Positions 6,698 to 14,670 of a stretch of DNA of 24,104 nucleotides are shown here, piece after piece (position 1 is the stretch's first letter; the number at the start of each line of letters is the position of its first letter). The position numbers and the translations under genes were made by a program. This DNA is from an uncultured Oscillospiraceae bacterium. Lineage in GTDB: Bacteria > Bacillota > Clostridia > Oscillospirales > Acutalibacteraceae. Where the stretch lies: contig UQDO01000038.1 in the NCBI GenBank assembly GCA_900539855.1, positions 1 through 24,104 on the forward strand. The letters are read 5' to 3'. Under the pieces are notes generated by a model. That model did no database searches. It saw nothing but the letters and a program-made list of their open reading frames with translations, and was not told where the DNA came from.

Positions 6698-8197
6698 TTA
6701 TTCAATCGGCTTCATCGTCGGGAACAGAAGCACGTCGCGGATGGATGGCGAATCGGTCAGCAGCATCACGAGACGGTCTATACCGAAGCCGAGTCCTCCT
6801 GTCGGCGGCATGCCGTATTCAAGAGCGGTTACATAGTCATAGTCTACCTCCGCCTTGCTGTCCGGCTCGGCTGCCTTTTTGGCTGCGACCTGACGCTCAA
6901 AACGCTCCTTCTGGTCGATGGGATCGTTAAGCTCACTGAACGCATTGCCGAATTCGGTCGCGTTTATGAAATACTCAAACCGTTCTGTAAACATCGGATC
7001 GTCCGGTTTTCTCTTTGCAAGAGGGCTGTTTTCAACCGGATAATCATAAATAAAGGTGGGCTGAATAAGCTTTTCTTCGACGAACGCGTCAAAGAGTTCG
7101 GCAAGCACGATGCCCTTTGTGGCGTCTGCCGGGACCTCGACATGCATCTTCTTTGCACATTCCCTTGCGTCCTCGTCCGACTTCCAGTCGTGATAGTCGC
7201 AGCCGGAATACTTCTTCACGGCGTCTATCATCGTAAGGCGCTCCCAGTGACCCATGTCGATCTCGTTGCCCTGATAGCTTATCACCTTACTGTCGCAGAC
7301 CTTCTCTGCAAGCATGGTGTTCATCTCCTCGACAAGATCCATCATGCCCTTGTAATCGGTAAAGGCCTGATAAAGCTCGACCGTTGTAAACTCGGGATTG
7401 TGCTTTGTATCCATTCCCTCGTTACGGAATATTCTTCCCACCTCGTACACGCGGTGCATACCGCCGACAATGAGACGCTTCAAATAAAGCTCGGTCTCAA
7501 TTCTCAGGTACATGTCCATATCAAGGGTATTGTGATGTGTCACAAACGGACGCGCCGACGCGCCAATCTCAAGCGGCACAAGTATCGGTGTGTCGACCTC
7601 GGTAAAGCCCTTGCCGTCAAGGTATTCCCTGATAAGGCTCAGTATTTTGCTGCGCTTTCTGAAGGTGTCCTTGACCTCCGGATTGACTATCAGATCAACA
7701 TATCTCTGGCGGTATCTTGTATCGGTGTCCTTCAGTCCGTGGAACTTTTCGGGCAGCGGCAGCAGCGACTTTGCAAGCAGAGTTGCCTTTGTGCAATGAA
7801 CCGATATCTCGCCCATTTTGGTGCGGAAAACAAAACCGGTAACGGCGATCATATCGCCAATGTCCCAGTACTTCTTTATTCCTTCATATGCTTCCTCGCC
7901 GACATCATCCTTGCGGACATAAAGCTGTATCCTGCCGCTGTCATCGGCAAGATCCATAAAGCCGGCTTTGCCCATTTTGCGCCAGCTCATAAGACGTCCG
8001 GCAAGAGAGACAGTCTGTCCCTCAAGCGACTCGAAATTTTCTTTGATATTCGCAGCGGCAGCTGTAACCTCACAGGTCGTGATCTTAAAGGGATCCTCGC
8101 CTGCTTCCTTAAGAGCCGCCAGCTTGTCGCGGCGCACCCTCAGTATTTCGTTGAGATCAAGCTCCTGCTCCGGTGCCGGAGCGGTTCTGTTATCCAT
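6698..8197 (-). CDS. lysS: Lysyl-tRNA synthetase, class II
   Basis: The enzyme charges tRNA-Lys with lysine in the cytoplasm. The 499 residues match the family length. An OB-fold anticodon-binding domain (about 60-145, VSLAGRLMSWRKMGKAGFMDL) is followed by the class II core. Motif 1 is around 198-206 (FTEVDTPIL), motif 2 at 255-271 (RIFRNEGMDTKHNPEFT), and motif 3 near the end (GLGFGIDRLVMLL). It ends in LFPTMKPIE. The last codons lie within the island attachment repeat, so the present C-terminus appears to be provided by the island, differing from the displaced original only in E versus D. It follows greA by 24 bp and shares its promoter. The reading frame is intact despite the insertion. 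Confidence 0.97.
   Translation of the reverse strand: MDNRTAPAPEQELDLNEILRVRRDKLAALKEAGEDPFKITTCEVTAAAANIKENFESLEGQTVSLAGRLMSWRKMGKAGFMDLADDSGRIQLYVRKDDVGEEAYEGIKKYWDIGDMIAVTGFVFRTKMGEISVHCTKATLLAKSLLPLPEKFHGLKDTDTRYRQRYVDLIVNPEVKDTFRKRSKILSLIREYLDGKGFTEVDTPILVPLEIGASARPFVTHHNTLDMDMYLRIETELYLKRLIVGGMHRVYEVGRIFRNEGMDTKHNPEFTTVELYQAFTDYKGMMDLVEEMNTMLAEKVCDSKVISYQGNEIDMGHWERLTMIDAVKKYSGCDYHDWKSDEDARECAKKMHVEVPADATKGIVLAELFDAFVEEKLIQPTFIYDYPVENSPLAKRKPDDPMFTERFEYFINATEFGNAFSELNDPIDQKERFERQVAAKKAAEPDSKAEVDYDYVTALEYGMPPTGGLGFGIDRLVMLLTDSPSIRDVLLFPTMKPIE
6702..6723. repeat. Island attachment site within the lysS 3' end
   Basis: This is a direct repeat partner of 602-623 (20 of 22 identical). It covers the last seven codons of lysS (PTMKPIE). 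The longest identical block able to serve as a crossover region is GGCTTCAT. Confidence 0.8.
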
Positions 8198-8221
8198 TGT
8201 TGCACATCCTTAAATAAATCT

Positions 8222-8695
8222 TTATCTCGACACTTCCAGAACCTTGAACTGGAGATGTCCCGCCTCTGCGACAACCGTTACGGTATCGCCGGCAACATGA
8301 CCTATGAGCGCTTCACCGACCGGTGATTCGTCGGAGATTTTAAACTCCTTGGGGTTGGACTCGGCGGAGCCGACTATTGTATAGGTCGCTTCCTCATTAT
8401 ATTCAATATCAAGCAGCTTTACCGTGCAGCCTATCGCTATCTTACCGTCGGCAACATCAATGTCGTCAATAACCTGCGCGTTTTTGAGCATTGCCTCAAG
8501 CTCAACTATTCTTGCCTCGATCTTAGCCTGCTCGTTTTTTGCCTCGTCGTACTCGCTGTTTTCAGACAAATCGCCGAAGCCGCGTGCTATCTTGATCTTC
8601 TCCGCAATCTCATTACGGGTGACCGTTTTTAAAGTTTCAAGCTCATCCTGGAGCGTTTTCAGACCTTCAGATGTTAAAAGAACAGCCTTTGACAT
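8222..8695 (-). CDS. greA: Transcription elongation factor GreA
   Basis: GreA rescues backtracked RNA polymerase by stimulating transcript cleavage through the secondary channel. The 157-residue protein has the N-terminal coiled coil (about 1-75) with the acidic tip in FGDLSENSEYDEAKNEQ, followed by the C-terminal FKBP-like domain (VGSAESNPKEFKISDESPVGEALIGH). The length is typical. It is the first gene of a two-gene operon with lysS, an arrangement common in Bacillota. The ribosome site is an AGGAAAGG stretch upstream of the ATG. Confidence 0.97.
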   Translation of the reverse strand: MSKAVLLTSEGLKTLQDELETLKTVTRNEIAEKIKIARGFGDLSENSEYDEAKNEQAKIEARIVELEAMLKNAQVIDDIDVADGKIAIGCTVKLLDIEYNEEATYTIVGSAESNPKEFKISDESPVGEALIGHVAGDTVTVVAEAGHLQFKVLEVSR

Positions 8696-8749
8696 TTAAT
8701 ATCAACCTTTCCTTTCCGGCATAATACCGGAAACATTCGTAGATAACTA

Positions 8750-8778
8750 ATTATAAAATAATATCCCCTTTATGTCAA
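8750..8778 (-). promoter_or_regulatory. Promoter of greA-lysS
   Basis: On the minus strand, TTGACA (8773-8778), a 17-bp spacer and TATAAT (8750-8755) form a full consensus promoter 55 bp upstream of greA. Confidence 0.8.
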
Positions 8779-8819
8779 GCGATATTTCCCGAAACCCCGG
8801 TTCGCCGTCAATATAGCGG

Positions 8820-8848
8820 TTGACATCCGGAAAATTTTAAGTTATAAT
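8820..8848 (+). promoter_or_regulatory. Promoter of the small membrane protein gene
   Basis: TTGACA (8820-8825), a 17-bp spacer and TATAAT (8843-8848): a perfect consensus on the plus strand, divergent from the greA promoter. Confidence 0.8.
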
Positions 8849-8877
8849 AAGGAAAAATAACTTTAGAGGTGAATATC

Positions 8878-9027
8878 ATGAAATTAAAGCATGTTATGTG
8901 GATCATTTCCGGTATTGTCGCCGTCGCCGCTATGGCAGCAGGCGTGGCTGTGTTCGTTTCCCGTTTTCTCACCGAAGAAGATGAGGATAACTACCTGGAG
9001 TGCGAAGTAGCACCTGATGAGGAATAA
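8878..9027 (+). CDS. Small single-span membrane protein (49 aa), unknown function
   Basis: The frame opens MKLKHVMWIISGIVAVAAMA, continues through a hydrophobic span to about residue 30 (AGVAVFVSRF), and ends with a strongly acidic tail (LTEEDEDNYLECEVAPDEE). It has a consensus promoter 30 bp upstream, an AGAGGTG ribosome site and a strong terminator right after it. A complete expression unit of this quality argues that it is a real gene. The basic start and acidic tail suggest an N-in single-span protein with the tail outside. I do not recognise a family and assign no function. Confidence 0.75.
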   Translation: MKLKHVMWIISGIVAVAAMAAGVAVFVSRFLTEEDEDNYLECEVAPDEE

Positions 9028-9041
9028 TCCGTAATGTATTC

Positions 9042-9074
9042 AAAACCGCCGCGGCAAAAGCCGCGGCGGTTTTT
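9042..9074. terminator. Convergent bidirectional terminator
   Basis: A perfect 14-bp stem (9042-9055 with 9060-9073, AAAACCGCCGCGGC and its complement) around an AAAA loop, ending in a T-run on the plus strand and also T-rich on the minus strand. It serves the small membrane gene and the ABC operon that converge here. Confidence 0.9.
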
Positions 9075-9087
9075 CATTTTAGAATTT

Positions 9088-9885
9088 CTATTCCGAAAGC
9101 AGGGTGCGGTCGTTTGCAAACTCGGTTCCTGCCGACTCCGAGAACTTCTCGACAAGCTCCTCAATGGTGAGATTTTTCTTTTCCTCACCCGAAACATCGA
9201 AAATAACATGACCGTTGTTCATCATGATAAGCCTGTTTCCGTGAGCTATCGCATCCTTCATGTTGTGGGTGACCATCATGGCGGTCAGATTGTTTTCTTC
9301 AATTATTTTGTCCGAAAGCTCAAGCACCTTTGCGGCAGTCTTGGGGTCGAGCGCGGCGGTGTGCTCGTCAAGCAGCAGCAGCTTCGGACGCTTCATAGTC
9401 GCCATAAGCAGGGTCAGTGCCTGCCTCTGACCGCCGGAAAGCAGTCCGACCTTGGCTGTCAGTCTGTCCTCAAGTCCAAGCTCGAGAGTTGCAAGCTCCT
9501 CGCGGAACATTTTGCGTTCCTTACTCGTGATGCCCCACGACAATCCGCGCAGCTTGCCGCGTCGAAGGGCAAGCGACATGTTGTCCTCAATGCTCATGTC
9601 GGCGGCAGTGCCCATCATAGGGTCCTGGAACACTCGTCCCAAAAATTTTGCTCTTTTGTGCTCCGGCATATTTGTGACGTCTACAGAGTCGATTATTATT
9701 TTTCCGAAATCCGGCTTGAAAACGCCGGCAACCGCGTTGAGCATGGTGCTCTTTCCGGCACCGTTGCCGCCTATAACGGTCACAAAATCGCCCTCGTTAA
9801 GTGTGAGATTAAGTCCGTTAAGCGCGACCTTTTCGTTTATCGTACCGGGATTGAATGCCTTATAAACATCGATTATATCAAGCAT
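9088..9885 (-). CDS. ABC transporter ATP-binding protein (COG1101-like)
   Basis: The 265-residue ATPase drives uptake with the permease and lipoprotein encoded upstream. Walker A is GGNGAGKST (39-47), the Q-loop Q87 (VFQDP), the signature LSGGQ (149-153), Walker B LLLLDE (169-174, catalytic E174) and the H-loop H207 (THN). All catalytic residues are present. The start codon overlaps the permease stop by 8 bp, giving coupled translation. The set resembles the TrpXYZ-type and other COG2984/4120/1101 transporters, some of which take up tryptophan or related amino acids. The substrate cannot be read from the sequence. Confidence 0.93.
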   Translation of the reverse strand: MLDIIDVYKAFNPGTINEKVALNGLNLTLNEGDFVTVIGGNGAGKSTMLNAVAGVFKPDFGKIIIDSVDVTNMPEHKRAKFLGRVFQDPMMGTAADMSIEDNMSLALRRGKLRGLSWGITSKERKMFREELATLELGLEDRLTAKVGLLSGGQRQALTLLMATMKRPKLLLLDEHTAALDPKTAAKVLELSDKIIEENNLTAMMVTHNMKDAIAHGNRLIMMNNGHVIFDVSGEEKKNLTIEELVEKFSESAGTEFANDRTLLSE

Positions 9886-10819
9886 GCTCCGCGTCCTCCT
9901 TTACAGGTCCTGCCTTTTTGGCTCTGCTGAAATAGGTCTTTTTTAAGTATGGCACGCCGAGGAATACCGCAACGACCAGTGCCGACAGCAGCTTCAGAAG
10001 ATCAGGATCAAGTCCGGCACATATCACAGCCTGATAAACAATATAATATATAACGCCGCCTATTGCCACGCTGAGCAGCGTCAGCGCAAAGTTGCGGAAT
10101 ATTCTGCCTAACAGCGCCTGTCCTATTATAACGGCGGCAAGTCCTATAACTATAGCGCCTCTGCCCATATTTACATCTGCAAAGCCCTGATACTGAGCCA
10201 GAAAAGCGCCTGACAAGGCAACTATCCCGTTGGATATCATAAGTCCCAGCACGGTGTTGAACTTTGTGTTTATTCCCTGTGCGCGGCTCATATTGAGGTT
10301 TGAACCGGTAGCCCTTATTGAACAGCCAAGCTCGGTGCCGAAGAACCAGTACAGCACGGCTATTATAGCGGCGACGGCTATTATAATAACAAATATTGTA
10401 TTCTTATAAAAGGGCACTCCTTTTATGTAATTAAGTGAAACGAGCAGATCGTAATTTCTCGTACTTATAGCCTGGTTGGCCTTTCCGAGTATTTTAAGGT
10501 TTATTGAATATAATGAAAGCTGGGTCAGTATTCCTGCCAGTATAGCCGGTATTCCCATAACAGTATGAAATATGCCTGTTGCAAGCCCCGTAAGCATCCC
10601 GACACCCAAAGCAGCAAGCATGGCAAGCGGAACGCTGCAGCCGTTCATGATGAGCATTACGCAAACGGCGCCGCCTGTACATATCGATCCGTCGACCGTA
10701 AGATCTGCAATGTCGAGTATACGGTAGGTTATATAAAGGCCTATAGCCATTATTCCCCATATAAGTCCCTGTGCAACGGCACCGGGCAAACTATTTATAG
10801 TATTGATCAAAATATCCAT
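9878..10819 (-). CDS. ABC transporter permease (COG4120-like)
   Basis: The 313-residue polytopic membrane protein has about eight to nine hydrophobic spans. It opens INTINSLPGAVAQGLIWGIM and contains YITYRILDIADLTVDGS, a hallmark of this permease group (related to the branched-chain amino-acid/BPL permeases). It ends with a basic cytoplasmic tail (FSRAKKAGPVKEDAEHA). It is followed by the ATPase with an 8-bp overlap and preceded by the lipoprotein gene with a 158-bp gap holding a hairpin. One permease gene for the system implies a homodimer. Confidence 0.9.
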   Translation of the reverse strand: MDILINTINSLPGAVAQGLIWGIMAIGLYITYRILDIADLTVDGSICTGGAVCVMLIMNGCSVPLAMLAALGVGMLTGLATGIFHTVMGIPAILAGILTQLSLYSINLKILGKANQAISTRNYDLLVSLNYIKGVPFYKNTIFVIIIAVAAIIAVLYWFFGTELGCSIRATGSNLNMSRAQGINTKFNTVLGLMISNGIVALSGAFLAQYQGFADVNMGRGAIVIGLAAVIIGQALLGRIFRNFALTLLSVAIGGVIYYIVYQAVICAGLDPDLLKLLSALVVAVFLGVPYLKKTYFSRAKKAGPVKEDAEHA

Positions 10820-10930
10820 GTGTTACCTCTGAATAATTTTTAGCCCGCACAAGCAAACCGCAGGTGTCAGACAAGTTAGTAATTATTTTACCCTATTATC
10901 ATACTAAAATCAAGTATTTTTTAAATAAAT

Positions 10931-10960
10931 CGCACCCGACGTCCAAAGGCGCCGGGTGTG
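10931..10960 (-). terminator. Hairpin between lipoprotein and permease genes, possible partial terminator
   Basis: CACCCG (10933-10938) pairs with CGGGTG (10953-10958), with further GC pairs, in the gap after the lipoprotein gene. The minus strand shows A+T-rich sequence after it but no clean T-run. It may stabilise the lipoprotein message or lower read-through to permease and ATPase. Confidence 0.5.
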
Positions 10961-10977
10961 ACTCTATTTAATTTATA

Positions 10978-11946
10978 TTATTTTTCGAGCAGAGAATAGC
11001 CCTCCGGTATTGTGATGCCTAATTCGTCACAGATCTCTTTGTTGTACATCTTCTTGTAGTTTTCGTCATACTTAATGGGCATCTTTGAAATATCGGCGCC
11101 GTTTGCTAGTATTTCGGCAGCCATTTCGCCGGTCTTGCGGCCTATCTCATAGTAGCTTATAGAAAGCGTGGCAATACCGCAGCCTGCACATATGCCCGAC
11201 TCACCGGCGATGACCGGAATCTTGGCAGGACGGCATATTCCGTCTATAATACCGGTCGACGCGGCGGCGGTATTATCGGTCGGAACATAGATCGCATCGC
11301 TGAAATCCTTGGCGGCAGCAGTGACCGAAGCGAGGTCGTTTGAATCGGCAAACGGGAATTCCTTGCAGGTAATTCCCTTGCCTTCAAGATATGCCTTTAC
11401 GACCTTAACCTGATAAAGCGAATTCGGCTCACCCGAGCAATAAAGCAGTCCTACATTTTTAGCGTTGGGCACCAGTGCAAGCAGCATGTCAGCCTGCTTC
11501 TCAAGCGGAGCAAGGTCAGATGTGCCGGAGATGTTGCCGCCGACCGTACCGCTGAAGTTTTTAATATTCAGTGCAACACCGTATTCGGTGACCGATGTTC
11601 CGAGTATCGGAATGGTTGTAGTTGCAGACGCTGCAGCCGCAAGGGACGGCGTAGCGTTTGCCATTATAAGATCAACCTTCTTTGAAACAAAGCTGTTGAC
11701 TATCGTAGAACAGGCGGTAGCGTCACCCGATGCGTTTGCAACGTCAAATTTGACCTTGTCGCCAAGCCTTTCGGTAAGTGCATCCTTGAAGCCTTTGGTC
11801 GCGGCATCAAGTGCATCGTGTCTCATAAATTCGCATATACCCACGGTATAAGTGCCCTCGGATTTGGAGCTGCCGCAGGCTGAAAATGCAGCAGCCATTG
11901 CAATACACATAACGGCTGCCAAAATTCTTGTCATCGTTTTTTTCAT
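10978..11946 (-). CDS. ABC transporter substrate-binding lipoprotein (COG2984/TrpX-like)
   Basis: The lipoprotein captures ligand outside the membrane and delivers it to the permease. I choose the start at 11946 (MKKTMTRILAAVMCIAMAAA), which has GGAGG ahead of it. The longer frame up to 12051 runs across the promoter. A signal peptide with lipobox FSAC gives lipidation at the cysteine around residue 24. The mature part matches the two-lobed COG2984 pattern: YTVGICEFMRHDALDAATKGF, the stretch with IMANATPSLAAAASATTTIP, a GLLYCSGEPNSLYQV segment and DAIYVPTDNTAAAS. Relatives include TrpX, but the ligand is not determined. No T-box leader was found upstream. Confidence 0.92.
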   Translation of the reverse strand: MKKTMTRILAAVMCIAMAAAFSACGSSKSEGTYTVGICEFMRHDALDAATKGFKDALTERLGDKVKFDVANASGDATACSTIVNSFVSKKVDLIMANATPSLAAAASATTTIPILGTSVTEYGVALNIKNFSGTVGGNISGTSDLAPLEKQADMLLALVPNAKNVGLLYCSGEPNSLYQVKVVKAYLEGKGITCKEFPFADSNDLASVTAAAKDFSDAIYVPTDNTAAASTGIIDGICRPAKIPVIAGESGICAGCGIATLSISYYEIGRKTGEMAAEILANGADISKMPIKYDENYKKMYNKEICDELGITIPEGYSLLEK

Positions 11947-11997
11947 AAATCTACCTCCGTAAAGGACTTTTTTAATAGTATATCCTTTTATGATGAG

Positions 11998-12026
11998 ATT
12001 ATAGCGCTTTAAACCGCCAAAGTCAA
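11998..12026 (-). promoter_or_regulatory. Promoter of the ABC uptake operon
   Basis: On the minus strand, TTGACT (12021-12026), a 17-bp spacer and TATAAT (11998-12003) lie 52 bp upstream of the chosen lipoprotein start. Confidence 0.75.
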
Positions 12027-12388
12027 TAGTAAATTTCAAAAAATTTTTCACCCCGTCAAGGTATTAATAAACTAAAATTTAACGGTATGTCCGGCGGACG
12101 GGTTATGACGATATGAATTATAAGCAAAATATTGCAAATTTCTATTGACAAGACGCGGCACTGCTTAAAGCCCCTGCAATCCGGCATTTTTTGATGTTTA
12201 CGGTGCGGCACGGCTGCACTCTGCTTAAAATGCCTCTTTTCTTTTTTTATGATATGTGTTATAATTACTGAAAATAATATTTCGCCGGCGGCACAGAGCC
12301 GCACTATGTTCGATACCTGAACGCAATTACTTAAATCAGAAACGGGTTTCCGGTTTATTCCCAAACCTTAAAAAAGAGGTCGTTTTCT
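12027..12388. other. Intergenic region upstream of nadB
   Basis: No gene is seen. It contains a copy of the repeat end AAACTAAAATTTAACGGTATG (12069-12089), related to the MITE-like ends elsewhere in the window. It also holds a weak plus-strand promoter candidate with TATAAT at 12260-12265 and a poor -35 (TTTTCT at 12237-12242) for nadB-nadC. No riboswitch or confident NiaR site could be recognised. Confidence 0.4.
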
Positions 12389-13837
12389 ATGCGCGATAAA
12401 TATGATGTACTTATAGTCGGCGCCGGACTTTCCGGGCTTTATGCCGCCTATAATCTTGACAGTCGGCTTTCTGCCCTCGTGGTCTGCAAAAGGGATCTGA
12501 GGCTTTGCAACAGCAACCTTGCACAGGGCGGCGTGGCTGCCGTGCTCGACACGGTAAACGACAGCTACGAGCTGCATATCAAGGATACCATGATAGCAGG
12601 CGGATACGAAAACCGCCCAGAAGCGGTCGAGGTGCTGGTCAAAGAGGGTCCGGACGATGTGAGACGCATGATAGACCTCGGAGCCGAGTTTGACATGCAC
12701 GACGGTGAGCTGCACAAGACCCTTGAGGGCGGTCACTGCCGCCGCAGGATAGTCCATCACCGCGATACCACCGGTGAGGAGCTTATGCGGACGATAATAG
12801 CCGCAACAAAGGATCTTCCCAATGTGGATATAGTCGAGAACACCTCGCTTGCCTATCTTGACGAGGCAAACAACGGATATTACGCCACGCTGCTTGACGG
12901 CGACGGTCTGCATACGGTGGCTGCATCGTACGTTATAATGGCTACCGGAGGTATAGGCAGGGTATATAAATATACCACCAATTCGTCCATCGCCACGGGC
13001 GACGGAATATCGATTGCCTATTCGCTCGGTGCGAAAATCGAAAACCTGAGATATATACAGTTTCACCCCACCGGCTTCGCAGGCGACAACTGCCGCGAAC
13101 GCTTCCTCATAAGCGAGGCTGTGCGCGGCGAAGGCGCGTACCTTGTAAACTGCGAAAAGCAGCGTTTTATGCACAGGTATGACGAGCGCCTTGAACTGGC
13201 GCCGAGAGATGTTGTCTCAAGGGGCATAATTCTCGAATCGCGCCGCACCGGAAGCGATAAATTTTATCTTGACATCACGCACCGCGATCCTGCCTTTATA
13301 AAGGACAGGTTCCCGATGATATACGAGCGCTGCCTCAGCGAGGGTGTGGATATGACGTGCGACCCCATCCCGGTATTTCCGACACATCATTACCTTATGG
13401 GCGGCATAAACGTCGATCTTTCGAGCCGTACAAGGATAAACAGGCTGTATGCGGTAGGCGAATGTGCCCATACCGGCGTGCACGGCAGGAACAGACTTGC
13501 TTCAAACTCGCTGCTTGAGGCGCTTGTTTTCGGGCGTCGTGCCGCGGAGGATATAAACCGCAGCTTTACCGATTCGAGCGTTTGCGGAAAGCCGCCTGTG
13601 CACGATATAGACGGCGCCCCGATGCCGACCGGCACCAGAACGGCAATCAGAAGCATAATGCAGAAGTGTCACTTTGTCCTGCCCAATCCGGAGGCGGCAC
13701 GCAAATACCGTCCCGAGGTCGAGGACATTGCCGCAAGGCTTACAAACCGCAAATTTATGGTGACAAACGATTATCTTGAGGCACGCAGTCTTGCGACCAT
13801 CGCCTCTATAGTGCTGAAAGAGGTGTCGGAACAATGA
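12389..13837 (+). CDS. nadB: L-aspartate oxidase
   Basis: The FAD enzyme oxidises L-aspartate to iminoaspartate, the first step of de novo NAD synthesis. The 482-residue protein has the dinucleotide motif GAGLSGLYAA (11-20), SNLAQGGVAAVL, a HHRDTTGEELMR segment, IQFHPTGF and RFLISEAVRGEGA. Near the flavin site it has THHYLMGGI and GRNRLASNSLLEALVFGRRAA. It is shorter than the E. coli protein at the C-terminal helical domain, as often in Clostridia. Its ribosome site is AAAGAGG. The stop overlaps the nadC start by 4 bp (ATGA). No nadA lies next to it, so quinolinate synthase must be elsewhere. Confidence 0.96.
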   Translation: MRDKYDVLIVGAGLSGLYAAYNLDSRLSALVVCKRDLRLCNSNLAQGGVAAVLDTVNDSYELHIKDTMIAGGYENRPEAVEVLVKEGPDDVRRMIDLGAEFDMHDGELHKTLEGGHCRRRIVHHRDTTGEELMRTIIAATKDLPNVDIVENTSLAYLDEANNGYYATLLDGDGLHTVAASYVIMATGGIGRVYKYTTNSSIATGDGISIAYSLGAKIENLRYIQFHPTGFAGDNCRERFLISEAVRGEGAYLVNCEKQRFMHRYDERLELAPRDVVSRGIILESRRTGSDKFYLDITHRDPAFIKDRFPMIYERCLSEGVDMTCDPIPVFPTHHYLMGGINVDLSSRTRINRLYAVGECAHTGVHGRNRLASNSLLEALVFGRRAAEDINRSFTDSSVCGKPPVHDIDGAPMPTGTRTAIRSIMQKCHFVLPNPEAARKYRPEVEDIAARLTNRKFMVTNDYLEARSLATIASIVLKEVSEQ

Positions 13838-14664
13838 TCCAGTTTTATATAGACGATATTATAAAGACCGCTCTGCTTGAGGATATCAATTATATCGACA
13901 TGGCGGCTGACAATCTGCTTGACGACAGCATGATCTCCACCGCAAGATACATCGCCAAGGCTTCGGGAACCTTATGCGGCATAGATGTTGCGCTGCGCGT
14001 TTTCGAACTGCTCGGAGGATTTACTTTTAAAAAGTACAAAAACGACGGCGACAGGCTCGAAAAGGGCGATATAATAGCCGAGCTTACCGGTCCGACCAAA
14101 AATCTGCTGAAGGGCGAGCGCACCTCGCTCAACCTTTTGCAGCACATGTCAGGCATTGCTACCATGACCGCCGAGGCGGTGGAGCAGGTGAAGGGCACCG
14201 CTGCCACCGTGACCGACACGAGAAAAACGCTGCCGGGGCTTAGGGCGCTCCAGAAGTACGCCGTCACCTGCGGCGGCGGCAAAAATCACCGCTTCAACCT
14301 TTCCGACGCGGCTATGCTCAAGGACAATCACATCGATGCCTGCGGCAGCATAACAAAGGCTGTCAGCACACTTCGCAGCAAAATAGGTCACACGGTCAAG
14401 ATCGAGGTTGAAACCAGGAACCTTGACGAGGTTGCCGAAGCGCTTGCAACCGGCTGTGAAATAATAATGCTCGACAATATGGACTGTGAAACCATGAAAA
14501 AGGCGGTCGAAATGACAAACGGCAAAGCGCTGCTTGAGGCGTCGGGCAACATAACCGCCGAGACCATCCGTAAGGTCGCCGAAACCGGCGTGGACATAAT
14601 ATCTATAGGTGCGCTCACACATTCGGTCAAAGCGTTTGATATTTCTCTGAAGATTGCAAAATAG
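13834..14664 (+). CDS. nadC: Quinolinate phosphoribosyltransferase (nicotinate-nucleotide pyrophosphorylase, carboxylating)
   Basis: The enzyme converts quinolinate and PRPP to nicotinic acid mononucleotide, CO2 and pyrophosphate. The 276-residue protein has the family length and hallmarks: LNLLQHMSGIAT, TRKTLPGLRALQKYAV, CGGGKNHRFNLSDAAMLKDNH, KIEVET, IIMLDNM, LEASGNI and DIISIGALTHS. Substrate-binding arginines, lysines and histidines lie in the TRKT and KNHR segments. It is translationally coupled to nadB by ATGA overlap. Confidence 0.97.
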   Translation: MIQFYIDDIIKTALLEDINYIDMAADNLLDDSMISTARYIAKASGTLCGIDVALRVFELLGGFTFKKYKNDGDRLEKGDIIAELTGPTKNLLKGERTSLNLLQHMSGIATMTAEAVEQVKGTAATVTDTRKTLPGLRALQKYAVTCGGGKNHRFNLSDAAMLKDNHIDACGSITKAVSTLRSKIGHTVKIEVETRNLDEVAEALATGCEIIMLDNMDCETMKKAVEMTNGKALLEASGNITAETIRKVAETGVDIISIGALTHSVKAFDISLKIAK

Positions 14665-14670
14665 GTGTGG

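Larger units (their letters stand above)
602..6723. mobile_element. 6.1 kb integrative island in the 3' end of lysS
   Basis: The boundaries are the two direct copies of the lysS tail (602-623 and 6702-6723). The end next to lysS holds xis and int of Tn916 type, both on the minus strand. Cargo is a HxlR regulator, a double SnoaL protein, a ferredoxin fusion, a macrodomain protein and a class M sirtuin. Both ends carry the motif GAGAATTATC (648, 710, 6458) and a GGTGTAARCTTG motif (750, 6428), as expected for integrase arm sites. The int/xis part is visibly richer in A+T than the cargo and the host genes. No relaxase, conjugation or replication gene is present, so it would depend on a helper or move only by excision and natural uptake. 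The element is intact as far as can be seen; activity is untested. Confidence 0.75.

Noticed and set aside
7142..8326. 394-residue open frame on the plus strand
   Set aside because: It is antisense to lysS and greA and has no motifs.
11947..12051. N-terminal extension of the binding lipoprotein
   Set aside because: It spans a consensus promoter and would bury the signal peptide; the start at 11946 has GGAGG.
11947..12388. T-box or riboswitch upstream of the TrpX-like operon or of nadB
   Set aside because: No T-box core or other recognisable aptamer sequence was found on either strand by eye.
12368..13174. 268-residue open frame on the minus strand
   Set aside because: It is antisense to nadB; nadB shows every expected motif.
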